Source: Planctomycetota bacterium (lineage in GTDB: Bacteria; Planctomycetota; SZUA-567; JAFGGJ01). Taken from it: a stretch of DNA of 64,000 nt. The notes under the pieces are model-generated. The model was not told the origin of the DNA and searched no databases. It saw nothing but the letters and a program-made list of their open reading frames with translations. The stretch covers positions 1-64,000 of the forward strand of contig JAFGGJ010000088.1 in the NCBI GenBank assembly GCA_016930595.1. The letters are read 5' to 3'. Positions 44,545-52,926 of the stretch are shown piece after piece (position 1 is the stretch's first letter; each line of letters starts with the position of its first letter). The position numbers were made by a program, and so were the translations under genes.

Positions 44545-45558
44545 ATGACCGGATTAGAAAGAGTCCTTGCCGTGTTCGCCGGCGAAAAGCCCGACCGCGT
44601 GCCCTTTATCCCTATCGTCCACGCGGGTCTCGCGCCGATGCTGGGTGTTCCCCTGCACGATTTCTTCACCAGTGCCGAAGTCATGGCCGACACGGTCGTC
44701 AGGGGATGCAGGCATTTCGGCTATGACGGCGTACAGCTTTCTCTCGGAGTCACGGCGGAAGCAGAAGCTTTCGGCGCCGCCGTTTCCCGGCCGCACGACG
44801 CTTCTCCAGTCCTCACGGAATACCTGCTTGCCGAAAGAATCGACGTCTCCCCTCTGCGCGGCATCGACGTCCCCGTCGCCGGCAGCTTTCCCATGTTCCG
44901 CGAGGCGGTAGAACGGACCGTCGAATGCGTCGGCGCCGAAGTCTTCGTCGTCGTCACCCTTCGCGGCCCCATGCTGATGGCCGCCCAGCTTCGAGGCGTC
45001 CAGTCGCTCCTCATGGATATCCTGGACCGCCCCGCCGAAATCGACTCGCTGCTCGATTTCACCGCGGGCGTCGCCGTCAGTACAGGCAAGGCTTTTCTTG
45101 ATTCAGGTGCGCACGCGGTCGTCATGGGCGAAGCCACGTGTTCTTCCAGTTTCATATCCCCGCAGACCTACAGATCGCTCGTGCTGAAACATCATCGCCG
45201 GGTCGTCTCCGAGCTCTTCGGCGCCGGATGGAAGGCCGTAAATCTGCATATCTGCGGCAACCTGCGGCCGATCCTGGAAGACGTCCTGTCGACCGGTATC
45301 AACTTCCTTGACGTTGACTATCAGCTTTCGGCGGCCGATGCCCTCGCCGCTAACGCCGGCAGGGCCGTCCTGCGCGGAAACCTGGACCCGTCCGCCGTCT
45401 TCGCCTTCGGCGACGAGAATTCCATCCGCTCAACCGTCGCGCGCCTGAAAGAAGAAACCATGAACCGAGGCCACTGGATCTTTTCCTCCGGCTGCGACGT
45501 TTCGCCGGGTTCTCCTGCCGCCAACATGGAACTCGTCACGCGCCTTCTCGGCGAATGA
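44545..45558 (+). CDS. UroD/MtbA-family protein (methylcobamide methyltransferase-like)
   Basis: 337 residues from ATG 44545 (SD GGAG). The start GLERVLAVFAGEKPDRVPFI is typical of the uroporphyrinogen decarboxylase superfamily. LHICGNLRPIL and a later SSGCDVSPGSPAAN give the His-x-Cys...Cys pattern that binds zinc in MtaA/MtbA enzymes, which transfer methyl groups from corrinoid proteins to a thiol. It is therefore more likely a corrinoid methyltransferase than a haem enzyme. No cognate corrinoid protein is next to it; an MttB-family protein lies at 23.5 kb. It is followed by a bidirectional terminator. Confidence 0.8.
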   Translation: MTGLERVLAVFAGEKPDRVPFIPIVHAGLAPMLGVPLHDFFTSAEVMADTVVRGCRHFGYDGVQLSLGVTAEAEAFGAAVSRPHDASPVLTEYLLAERIDVSPLRGIDVPVAGSFPMFREAVERTVECVGAEVFVVVTLRGPMLMAAQLRGVQSLLMDILDRPAEIDSLLDFTAGVAVSTGKAFLDSGAHAVVMGEATCSSSFISPQTYRSLVLKHHRRVVSELFGAGWKAVNLHICGNLRPILEDVLSTGINFLDVDYQLSAADALAANAGRAVLRGNLDPSAVFAFGDENSIRSTVARLKEETMNRGHWIFSSGCDVSPGSPAANMELVTRLLGE

Positions 45559-45571
45559 CGCCGTTAAAAAG

Positions 45572-45601
45572 AAAAAGGACCGGCATCCACCGGTCCTTTT
45601 T
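45572..45601. terminator. Bidirectional terminator
   Basis: A 12-bp stem (AAAAAGGACCGG with CCGGTCCTTTTT, loop CATCCA). It sits between the convergent UroD/MtbA-like gene and the histone operon and ends both transcripts. Confidence 0.9.
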
Positions 45602-45624
45602 CTGGCTCGTTGGCCGAAACCCGC

Positions 45625-45840
45625 CTACAGGTCAGCCGCCCTTACCGTGCTGCGCTTATTGGCCTTGGTGCGTGCCACGGCTTTCTTGATCGCATCTACG
45701 ACGACCTGGTTGACGGCGTCCGGTACATCGCCGGATGTCTTGCATCCCAGCGAGTTGATCAGCTTCTTGATCCGGCTGGTCAACACCAGAGGTTCGTCTG
45801 CCTTCTTGGCGGGCTTCTTGGCCTTTTTCTTTTTTGCCAC
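45625..45840 (-). CDS. Bacterial histone-fold protein with lysine-rich N-terminal tail
   Basis: 71 residues from GTG 45840 (SD AGGAG). Residues 1-16 are a Lys/Ala tail (MAKKKKAKKPAKKADE). Residues 17-71 match the single-histone-fold pattern of bacterial histones such as Bdellovibrio Bd0055: alpha1 LVLTSRIKKLINSLG, loop CKTSGDVP, long alpha2 DAVNQVVVDAIKKAVARTKA, and loop 2 plus short alpha3 NKRSTVRAADL. The R-S/K-T-V-R motif is the DNA-contact loop of these proteins. It probably dimerises and binds DNA as a nucleoid protein. It is the second gene of an operon with a 34-residue Lys/Ala peptide. The family call is by recall of pattern; an HMM search would settle it. Confidence 0.8.
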   Translation of the reverse strand: MAKKKKAKKPAKKADEPLVLTSRIKKLINSLGCKTSGDVPDAVNQVVVDAIKKAVARTKANKRSTVRAADL

Positions 45841-45924
45841 GATGTTCTCCTATCCCTTGGCCGACGCACACAAACTGAAAATTCTTCCCTGCGCCCTTCT
45901 CTTACACCGAGCCGTTACCGCGTC

Positions 45925-46029
45925 CTACTTTTTCTTCTTCGCGGCCTTTTTCTTCGCCGGCTTCTTCGCGGCCTTTTTCTTCGCCGGCTTCTTCGCTGCC
46001 TTCTTCTTTGCCACTTTCTTCTTTGCCAT
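45925..46029 (-). CDS. 34-residue lysine/alanine-rich H1-like peptide
   Basis: A very short gene: ATG 46029 to TAG 45925, with a strong SD (GGAAGGAG, seven bases before ATG). The product has 20 Lys, 10 Ala, 2 Pro and is built of near-repeats KKPAKKKAA, like the C-terminal tails of histone H1, chlamydial Hc1/Hc2 or AlgP. It should be disordered, highly basic and bind DNA or RNA. It lies 84 bases upstream of the histone-fold gene in the same reading register, separated by two stops, and shares its promoter. The consensus-like promoter, SD and sequence bias support translation, although the length alone would normally be ignored. Confidence 0.75.
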   Translation of the reverse strand: MAKKKVAKKKAAKKPAKKKAAKKPAKKKAAKKKK

Positions 46030-46065
46030 CAGACATCTCCTTCCTTCATACCCTGCTCAGTAGGG

Positions 46066-46093
46066 TTGAACTCGTTTGGCTGCGAAATATAAT
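46066..46093 (+). promoter_or_regulatory. Promoter of yjbQ-like gene
   Basis: TTGAAC (46066-46071), a 16-base spacer and a perfect TATAAT (46088-46093). Its -10 overlaps the -10 of the divergent histone-operon promoter. Confidence 0.6.
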
Positions 46094-46116
46094 AGTCGGG
46101 GAAGGTCATGTGTCAA
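46086..46116 (-). promoter_or_regulatory. Promoter of histone operon
   Basis: On the minus strand a perfect TTGACA (46116-46111) and TATATT (46091-46086) with a 19-base spacer; a shorter spacing with a poorer -10 is possible. It lies 57 bases before the ATG of the Lys/Ala peptide. Confidence 0.55.
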
Positions 46117-46175
46117 GAGGGTTTGCAGAAAAAATTCGTTTTTTTTTAGGGTTTCGCGAAAGGAGGGTGCACGTT

Positions 46176-46589
46176 GTGAGGTCGAATACGGAGTATCTTG
46201 AATTCAACACCCCCGAGCATAGACAATACATAAATATTACGGAACAGGTAGTTACCTTCCTGGAAGAATCAGGCGTGCGGGAAGGCCTGCTCCTCGTCAG
46301 CGCCATGCACATCACCGCCGGGGTCTTCATCAATGACGACGAACCGGGCATCCTGGGCGATATCGATGAATTGCTGGAGACGCTCGCACCCTTCAGAAAA
46401 GACTACAGGCACCACGGAACCGGCGAAACCAACGGTGACAGCCACCTCAAAAATATACTGGTGGGGCATCAGGTCGTCGTGCCCGTCACCGGCGGCCGCC
46501 TCGACCTCGGCCCCTGGCAGCAGGTGTTCTACGCGGAGTTCGACGGCAGGCGCAGGAAGCGCCTGCTACTTAAGGTCATCGGCGACTGA
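46176..46589 (+). CDS. YjbQ/UPF0047 family protein
   Basis: 137 residues from GTG 46176 (SD AGGAGG), the usual length of this family. Motifs are [59 protein letters not shown] and the final [18 protein letters not shown]. Members are annotated as secondary thiamine-phosphate synthase (YjbQ activity can replace ThiE weakly), but the physiological role is uncertain. It is divergent from the histone operon with overlapping -10 boxes. A single gene. Confidence 0.9.
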   Translation: MRSNTEYLEFNTPEHRQYINITEQVVTFLEESGVREGLLLVSAMHITAGVFINDDEPGILGDIDELLETLAPFRKDYRHHGTGETNGDSHLKNILVGHQVVVPVTGGRLDLGPWQQVFYAEFDGRRRKRLLLKVIGD

Positions 46590-46715
46590 CCGCAGGCGTT
46601 ATCCCTTGAGGGTATGGCGTCCCCCGTCTGCCCGCGGCGCCGCGACTTGTTGTGGACGCCCGGGCGGTTTCTGGTATTGTAGCCGCCCTGCCGAGACCTG
46701 TTCAGGAGGTGCCGC

Positions 46716-47765
46716 ATGGCCATGACCCCCAGGGAACGAGTCCTTGCCGTGCTGAAGGGCGAGCCCGTTGACAAGGTGCCCTTTACCATCTACGAGTGCA
46801 TGATCCCGCAATGTGCCATCGAACGCGAACTTCGCAACCGCGGCCTCTGCATCGTCCACCGCCGGACGCCCGTCTACAAGTCCGAAACCCCCCACTGCGC
46901 GCATGAACAGCATCATTACTCCGAAGACGGCCGCCGCCTTGTGCGCAACGTGTACACCACCCCGGCGGGCGAACTGGCCACCATCGTCGAACCGGCCGGT
47001 TTTACTTCGTGGACGCGCGAACATATTTTCAAAAGCCCCGACGACTATGGCCCGCTCATCGCTCTCGTCGAAGACACCGTCTATACGCCCTGCTTCGAAG
47101 ACTACCTCAGGGATGAAGCCTGGATGGGCGACGACGCCATCCTCAGGGGCGGCATCGGCGCTATACCTCTGCATCATATCATGGTCCACATGATGGGTGT
47201 CGAGACCTTTGCCGTTGAATGGGCCGAAAGGCGGGACAGCGTGCTCGCCCTTGAAGCCGCCATGCGCCGCGCCGTGCGTCCCGTCTACGACATCATGCGC
47301 GATTCCCCGGTCACGCACGCCAACTACAGCGGCAACTTCATCCCCGAAATGATGGGCCTTGAGCGCTTCCTGGAATTCGTCCTTCCTCTCCTCGACGAAG
47401 CCGCGGACGTCCTCCACGAAAAAGGCAAGCTTCTCGGTTCCCACATGGACGGCAACAACAGGCTCTGGGCATCCCACCTGGGCGCTTCGCGCATGGATTA
47501 CATCGAAGCCTTCACCCCGGCGCCCGACACCGACATGTCGATGGAAGACGCTTTCCGGGCCTGGCCCGGCAAGGCCATGTGGATCAACTTCCCGTCTTCT
47601 CTTTTCCTCGCCGATGATGAAAAGATCCGCAGCACGGCGAGGGAGATCATCAAAGCCGCCGGCGACAACGGCAGGCTCATCATCGGCATTACCGAAGATA
47701 TGCCTCCGGACCGCTGGCAGGCGGGCCTCACCGCCATCATGGACGGCATTGACGACATGGCCTGA
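46716..47765 (+). CDS. UroD-superfamily protein
   Basis: 349 residues from ATG 46716 (SD AGGAGG). The start MTPRERVLAVLKGEPVDKVP is the superfamily signature. A central H-x-D-G (GSHMDGNNRLWASHLG) replaces the His-x-Cys zinc motif of MtaA/MtbA, so a different metal site or activity is likely. The end ITEDMPPDRWQAGLTAIMDG is also typical of UroD-like proteins found near glycan or methyl-transfer genes. It lies 11 bases upstream of a GH2 enzyme gene and is probably co-transcribed with it. The reaction is unknown; true haem biosynthesis is unlikely. Confidence 0.75.
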   Translation: MAMTPRERVLAVLKGEPVDKVPFTIYECMIPQCAIERELRNRGLCIVHRRTPVYKSETPHCAHEQHHYSEDGRRLVRNVYTTPAGELATIVEPAGFTSWTREHIFKSPDDYGPLIALVEDTVYTPCFEDYLRDEAWMGDDAILRGGIGAIPLHHIMVHMMGVETFAVEWAERRDSVLALEAAMRRAVRPVYDIMRDSPVTHANYSGNFIPEMMGLERFLEFVLPLLDEAADVLHEKGKLLGSHMDGNNRLWASHLGASRMDYIEAFTPAPDTDMSMEDAFRAWPGKAMWINFPSSLFLADDEKIRSTAREIIKAAGDNGRLIIGITEDMPPDRWQAGLTAIMDGIDDMA

Positions 47766-47776
47766 GAGGATTATGA

Positions 47777-50098
47777 ATGGATTTCCGCAAGGGGCAGCCG
47801 CTGCTCAGCCTTGACGGCGAATGGTCTTTCGCTTTCACTTCCGCCTTCAGCGAAGCCTTGAACGTCTCTTCCCGCTCAGCGCTCGAAGCCGCCGGCCTCA
47901 ATTTCCGTCCCTGCTCCGTTCCCGGCAACCTCGAACTCGACCTCCTCGCCGCCGGTCTCATCAATGATCCGTTCCAGGGGATGAATACCGTCGCCCTCAT
48001 GGAATGCGAGGATTACCATGTCTGGTACGTTCGCCGCTTTGACGCCGGCGCCCTTGCCGGCTCCAGGGGCGAACTCGTTTTCAACGGCATCGACTGCCTG
48101 GCGGACATATACCTCAACGGGAAGCCCCTCGGCTCCGTGGATAACATGCTCGTCGAGCACGTTTTCGACGTGACCGGCCTCCTCCGGCGGGACAATGAGC
48201 TCCTCGTCCACATCCGCCCCGCCATGCAGGAAGCCTCCCGCTACGACTATCCCCCGGGCGTGGCCGCCGGTCCCGTCAACAGGGAATCGCTCTTCGTCAG
48301 GAAAGCCCCGCACATGTACGGCTGGGACATCATGCCCAGGGCCGTCTCCGCCGGCATCTGGCGTTCCGTCTTCCTGCGCGGCATGCCCGAAGAACGCCTT
48401 GAACGCGTCTTCCTGGCCACCACCGCCGTTGCGTCCGGCCATGCCGAGGCATCGCTGCGCCTCGATTACGTCTTGCACGTTTCCACCGGCGCCGGGCGGA
48501 CCTGTGAAATACTCCTTACCGCTTCCTGCGGCGAATCTTCCTTTGAACACCGCTTCCGTCCGGCTGTTCCATCCGGCGCCGAAGAATTCAACGTCGCTTC
48601 GCCGGTTCTGTGGTGGCCCGCCGGTTACGGCTCGCCCGCCCTTTACGACGTCAACGTGACTCTCCTCATGGACGGCGCCCCGGTGGATTCCCTTGCTTTC
48701 GGCCACGGCATCCGCACGGTCGAACTCCTCCGGACCGGCGTTACCAACGCCGCCGGCGACGGCGAATTCGTGTTCATGCTGAACGGAGTCCGCGTGTTCG
48801 CCAAGGGCACCAACTGGGTCCCGCTCGACGCATATCACTCCCGGGATCTCGCCCGCATCCCCGCTGCACTGGACCTTGCCGTTGAATGCCGCTGCAACAT
48901 CATCCGCTGCTGGGGCGGCAACGTGTATGAGCACGACCTCTTCTATGAAATTTGCGACCGCTCCGGCATCATGGTCTGGCAGGACTTCGCCATGGCGTGC
49001 GCCGTGTATCCGCAGGACCGTGAATTCCAGGACCGCCTCGCGGGTGAAGCCGTCAAGGTCGTCCGCAGGCTCAGGCAGCACCCCTGCATCATACTCTGGT
49101 CCGGCGACAACGAATGCGACTGGTCCTACACCTGGTTCAAAAAGGGCGATCCCAACGCCAACGTTCTCACGCGCGGCGTTCTGCCTGCCGTTCTTGCCGC
49201 CGAAGACCCCTCCCGCCCCTATATCCCCAGCTCACCGTATATGGATGAAGAAGCCTGCGCCAAAGGCATCGAACTAGTCCCCGAAAGCCATCTCTGGGGT
49301 CCCAGGGACTACTACAAGAGTCCCTTCTACCTCGGCGCCGTCTGCCATTTTGTCAGCGAAATCGGCTACCACGGGTGTCCTTCGCCCGATTCCGTCAGGC
49401 GGTTCATTTCGCCGGACAAGGTCTGGCCCTTCCACGATAACGAAGAATGGGTTCTCCATTCTACCAATCCCGTCCCGGGGCGCTCCATGCTTTCCCCGCC
49501 CGACCAGCGCGTCCAGCTCATGGTCAAGCAGATTCTTGCGCTCTTCGGCCGCCTTCCGGATAATCTCGAGGATTTCTCCTTCGCAAGCCAGGCTACCCAG
49601 GCGGAAGCGAAGAAGTTCTTCATCGAACGTTTCCGTTCCGGCATGTGGCGCAGAACCGGCATCATCTGGTGGAACCTCCTCGACGGCTGGCCGCAGTTCT
49701 CCGACGCCGTCGTCGATTACTATTTCCGCAGGAAGCTCGCCTTCCATTACATCGCGCGCTCCCAGCAGGACGTCTGCCTCATGCTTGCCGAACCGGATGC
49801 CGGCGCCCAGCGTCTCATCGCCTCCAACTCCACTCTCGCCGATGCCTCTCTTTCCTTTAATGTTAAAGATGTGGCTACCGGCGAAATGATCGCGGAAAGC
49901 CACGGCCTGTCGCCCGCCAACTCCGCCGTGGCTCTCCTGTCCATACCCTTCGACGAATCCACTCGCCGCATGTATCTAATCTCCTGGCAAGGTGACGCCG
50001 CAGGCTCCAACCATTATCTCGCCGGCGTTCCTCCGTTCGACCTCGTCGAATACCGCTCCTGGCTCGCGGACCTCCGCATCGTCCCCGAAACGGAATAA
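47777..50098 (+). CDS. GH2 beta-mannosidase-type glycoside hydrolase
   Basis: 773 residues. The N-terminal sugar-binding jelly roll has SLDGEWSFAF, VFNGIDCLADIYLNGKPLG and YDYPPG; an Ig-like domain follows, then the barrel. FAKGTNWVPLDAY and IIRCWGGNVYEHDLFYEICD are characteristic of beta-mannosidases; the acid/base Glu is in ILWSGDNECDW and the nucleophile Glu probably in FVSEIGYHGCPSP. It hydrolyses terminal beta-mannosides. There is no signal peptide, so it is probably cytoplasmic and acts on imported oligosaccharides. It is preceded by a UroD-like gene. Confidence 0.88.
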   Translation: MDFRKGQPLLSLDGEWSFAFTSAFSEALNVSSRSALEAAGLNFRPCSVPGNLELDLLAAGLINDPFQGMNTVALMECEDYHVWYVRRFDAGALAGSRGELVFNGIDCLADIYLNGKPLGSVDNMLVEHVFDVTGLLRRDNELLVHIRPAMQEASRYDYPPGVAAGPVNRESLFVRKAPHMYGWDIMPRAVSAGIWRSVFLRGMPEERLERVFLATTAVASGHAEASLRLDYVLHVSTGAGRTCEILLTASCGESSFEHRFRPAVPSGAEEFNVASPVLWWPAGYGSPALYDVNVTLLMDGAPVDSLAFGHGIRTVELLRTGVTNAAGDGEFVFMLNGVRVFAKGTNWVPLDAYHSRDLARIPAALDLAVECRCNIIRCWGGNVYEHDLFYEICDRSGIMVWQDFAMACAVYPQDREFQDRLAGEAVKVVRRLRQHPCIILWSGDNECDWSYTWFKKGDPNANVLTRGVLPAVLAAEDPSRPYIPSSPYMDEEACAKGIELVPESHLWGPRDYYKSPFYLGAVCHFVSEIGYHGCPSPDSVRRFISPDKVWPFHDNEEWVLHSTNPVPGRSMLSPPDQRVQLMVKQILALFGRLPDNLEDFSFASQATQAEAKKFFIERFRSGMWRRTGIIWWNLLDGWPQFSDAVVDYYFRRKLAFHYIARSQQDVCLMLAEPDAGAQRLIASNSTLADASLSFNVKDVATGEMIAESHGLSPANSAVALLSIPFDESTRRMYLISWQGDAAGSNHYLAGVPPFDLVEYRSWLADLRIVPETE

Positions 50099-50220
50099 CC
50101 GCTTTTGCGCCTTCCCTGCCGTGCCGAAGGACGGCAGCCTGCCGGCCCTGTTGCGGAGAAAGGGGTTTTCCACGGCTCCCGGGCGGGTATCATGTCCCGT
50201 GACGGAAGGAGTGGGACCGC

Positions 50221-52074
50221 ATGATCCACGTGCTGTTGTGGCTGTTGGCGCTTGCTGCCGCGCTCCTTTTCACGGCGCTCGCTGCCGCGCTGGCGGGGCG
50301 CATCGTGCGGTATCGCTTCAGGCTGGAAGCCGCCATGGCGGCGGCAGCCGTCGTTCTTGTGCCCGCCGCCGCGGCGTGCGTCTTTTCCTGCGTCATGCTC
50401 TGTCGCAGAATCCTCCCCGGGTGGCTCTTCCCTTATACGCTCGGCTGGACGGCCGCGTACGCTGCCGCGATGGCGGTTATTTTCCGCAGAGGCGGTGTTT
50501 TTCACGAGTTCCAGGACGATGAATCTCCGCCCGCGTGCGCCTGGCCGCGGCTGCGGCTCGCCGTGTGGTTCGCCGCCCTGCTGGCCGCCCTTTACCTCGC
50601 CCTGCGCATCGCGGACATCGAACTGAAAAACCGCATGCAGGTTGTGCACACGGAATCCACCGCCGTGCTCCTTTCGCTCGGCCAGACCTGGATCCCGCCG
50701 GAACGCAACGCCGCCCTGCTCTATGAACGGGCCTTTGAGCGGTTCGGCGACAGGAAAGCCCTTGCCGCCCTCCGCCGCCGCATCGACGACGATTACTTGG
50801 GAGACGAATACCCCGCAGGCGACGCGCAGACGGAAGAAGTCTCCCGGCTGCTTGCCGAATGCGCCCCGGCCACGCAGCTCATACGCGAAGCCGCCGGATG
50901 CCCCGACTGCTGGCACGGCGGCACGTACGATCATGTCCACAAGATCGGCGTCCCACACCTGGCGGCACACCAGGTTGCGGCCAACCTTCTGCGCACCGAA
51001 GCCCGCCGCCGGGCGGCGGAAGGCGATGCGCCGGGTGCTTATGAAGACGTCGTCCTCATCCGCATCATGGCGGAACATATCAGCCGGAACCCGTCGCTCA
51101 TTGCAGCTGTCATTTCCTTCGACATCGACACCACCGCCCTTTACACGCTCGAAGACATTCTGGCCGACTGCCCTCCGCCCCCGGATGAAATGCTTCTCCA
51201 TTCGCTCCGCCGAGCCGAGTATCACAGCGGCGTCGTTCAGCGCGCCATGCGCTGTGAACGCGCGGGGTTTGCCCAGGTAATGGCCCGGTGCGAAGTGAAT
51301 GTGAACCTGGGCAAAAGCTTTTTTCTGGACGACCCCGGTCGGCGCTCCGTTTCCGCTTACGGATCCAGGTGGACTGCCCCGCTCCAGGGCGTTATTGATG
51401 CATGGCCCGACTTTGAACTGAGTGCCGTGTTCGGCGGCGTTCTTGACTCCGACGGGTCCCGTTGGTACGCCCCGCTCTGGCGCGTCTTCATGGCATGGCC
51501 GGATTTTCAGTGCATGGACCGCAACATGCAGAAAGCCGTCTCGCTCATGGAACCGCCGCTGTACCGTCACGTTGACGAGAGGGCCGCCTTGAGCCGGGAA
51601 GCCCTCGATGGGTGGCGCGGCATCGTCAGCTCGATTGCGATGCTCAATATTGAGACAGTTGCCATCGAAGAAATGAACGTCCTTGCTCTGCACGGAATGG
51701 CGGATGCCGGCATCGCTGCAACTCTTTATGAACGGGACCACGGCGCGTGGCCCTCGGCACTCGGCGATCTCGTCCCGGAATACCTGGACGCCGTGCCCAT
51801 CGACCCCTTCGATGGCGCCCCGGTGCGTTTCATCTCCGAAGAGAACGGCATTGTCCTCTACTGCCTTGGACGCAACTTCCTGGACGACGGCGGATGCTCT
51901 CCTGCCTGGCGCGGTAGCTGGGGCGACGGCGACGACCTCATCTTCTGTCTGGGGTCTTCGTATCTCAGGCACCGCAGGGAGCCTTCTCTGGAACGGATCC
52001 GCAAAATGGAAAACCGGAGCAAGAATCCGAGCAAGTACCGGCGCACCCGCAGGCGCGCCCCGGCCGCCGACTGA
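50221..52074 (+). CDS. Uncharacterized membrane protein with large soluble part
   Basis: 617 residues. The N-terminus has four probable membrane segments (about 2-27, 40-62, 70-88 and 115-133). A soluble, mostly helical region follows with no recognised family: HTESTAVLLSLGQTWIPPER, ALLYERAFERFGDRKALAAL. The end (LYERDHGAWPSALGDLVPEY, LDAVPIDPFDGAPVRF) resembles the C-terminal part of many planctomycete-type proteins and of type II pseudopilins, where a Pro-x-Asp-Pro-Phe loop follows. The tail is basic (RRTRRRAPAAD). It is followed at 13 bases by another membrane-protein gene. Function unknown. Confidence 0.6.
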   Translation: MIHVLLWLLALAAALLFTALAAALAGRIVRYRFRLEAAMAAAAVVLVPAAAACVFSCVMLCRRILPGWLFPYTLGWTAAYAAAMAVIFRRGGVFHEFQDDESPPACAWPRLRLAVWFAALLAALYLALRIADIELKNRMQVVHTESTAVLLSLGQTWIPPERNAALLYERAFERFGDRKALAALRRRIDDDYLGDEYPAGDAQTEEVSRLLAECAPATQLIREAAGCPDCWHGGTYDHVHKIGVPHLAAHQVAANLLRTEARRRAAEGDAPGAYEDVVLIRIMAEHISRNPSLIAAVISFDIDTTALYTLEDILADCPPPPDEMLLHSLRRAEYHSGVVQRAMRCERAGFAQVMARCEVNVNLGKSFFLDDPGRRSVSAYGSRWTAPLQGVIDAWPDFELSAVFGGVLDSDGSRWYAPLWRVFMAWPDFQCMDRNMQKAVSLMEPPLYRHVDERAALSREALDGWRGIVSSIAMLNIETVAIEEMNVLALHGMADAGIAATLYERDHGAWPSALGDLVPEYLDAVPIDPFDGAPVRFISEENGIVLYCLGRNFLDDGGCSPAWRGSWGDGDDLIFCLGSSYLRHRREPSLERIRKMENRSKNPSKYRRTRRRAPAAD

Positions 52075-52086
52075 AAGAAGCATCAC

Positions 52087-52827
52087 GTGGAATGGACGGA
52101 AAAGACCGCTTTGCGCAAGAGCGCCCTCTGGGCGCTCGTCATATCCATCGGAGCAAGCGCTCTTCTCGGCATCGTCGCTCTCGTCAGCGGCGACTTCGGC
52201 AAGATCCAGATAAAGATACTCCTGTCCAGCCTGTCGATATCCGCCGGCAGCATCTGCACGCTCGTTTGCGCCTTCCTGCTGGAAAAGAAGAAGATACTCG
52301 TACTTTCCATCCCCGGCATGGCGCTGGGAGCGCTCGGCACCATCCTTCTCATCACCGGCATCTGGACGGAAATGGACGAAGAGGTCTTCTGGAAGACCAC
52401 GGCCATCGTATGGTTCTTCGCTGCGGCCACCACGCACGTCTCCCTCCTGAACCTGGCGCGCCTCTCGCAGAAATATCTCTGGAGCCTCATCGCGGCAACC
52501 GCCGTCTTCTACCTGCTGGCCATCGTACTCACAGTCATGGTGCTGTGGGAAATAGACGAGGAATTCATGCTGCGGGGCATCGGCGTCCTGGGGATACTGG
52601 CCGCGGCGCTTTCGATACTCATACCCGTGTTCCACAGACTCAGCCGCCCCGGCTCCCCGGCTCCGGGCGGAAGTACCCCCACAATACAGCCGCCGCCGGA
52701 CGGGTCCATCAGGATGCTCTGCCCCGTCTGCGGTGCTGAACAGACCGCTCCCGCCGGCGGCGTGACGTGCACTGCATGCGGCAGCCGGTTCGTCATCACC
52801 ATCGTAGAAGACAAGACGAAGACGTAA
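52087..52827 (+). CDS. Membrane protein with C-terminal zinc ribbon
   Basis: 246 residues from GTG 52087. It has six probable transmembrane segments (about 14-34, 42-62, 70-90, 100-120, 128-150 and 160-180), a Pro-rich linker, and a C-terminal zinc ribbon with LCPVCGAEQTAPAGGVTCTA and CGSR. The family is not recognised; zinc-ribbon-tagged small membrane proteins often sit in regulatory or envelope contexts. The SD is weak (GAAAGAAG). It is likely co-transcribed with the preceding 617-residue membrane protein. Confidence 0.6.
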   Translation: MEWTEKTALRKSALWALVISIGASALLGIVALVSGDFGKIQIKILLSSLSISAGSICTLVCAFLLEKKKILVLSIPGMALGALGTILLITGIWTEMDEEVFWKTTAIVWFFAAATTHVSLLNLARLSQKYLWSLIAATAVFYLLAIVLTVMVLWEIDEEFMLRGIGVLGILAAALSILIPVFHRLSRPGSPAPGGSTPTIQPPPDGSIRMLCPVCGAEQTAPAGGVTCTACGSRFVITIVEDKTKT

Positions 52828-52839
52828 CCATCCGGTGAC

Positions 52840-52869
52840 CTGACGCACGCCCGGCGGTCCTTATATAAT
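52840..52869 (+). promoter_or_regulatory. Promoter of the Asp-box protein gene
   Basis: CTGACG (52840-52845), an 18-base spacer and a perfect TATAAT (52864-52869), with SD GAGGAGG before the GTG at 52927. Confidence 0.5.
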
Positions 52870-52926
52870 GACGGCGCGGGGCGGGGGAGCCGGGCTCAGC
52901 CCGGCATGCTTGAGAGGAGGGGCGCT

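Noticed and set aside
45647..46063. Plus-strand frame with a long Phe/Ala-rich stretch
   Set aside because: It is the complement of the Lys/Ala-rich peptide and histone-tail codons; the minus strand has the SD, promoter and terminator.
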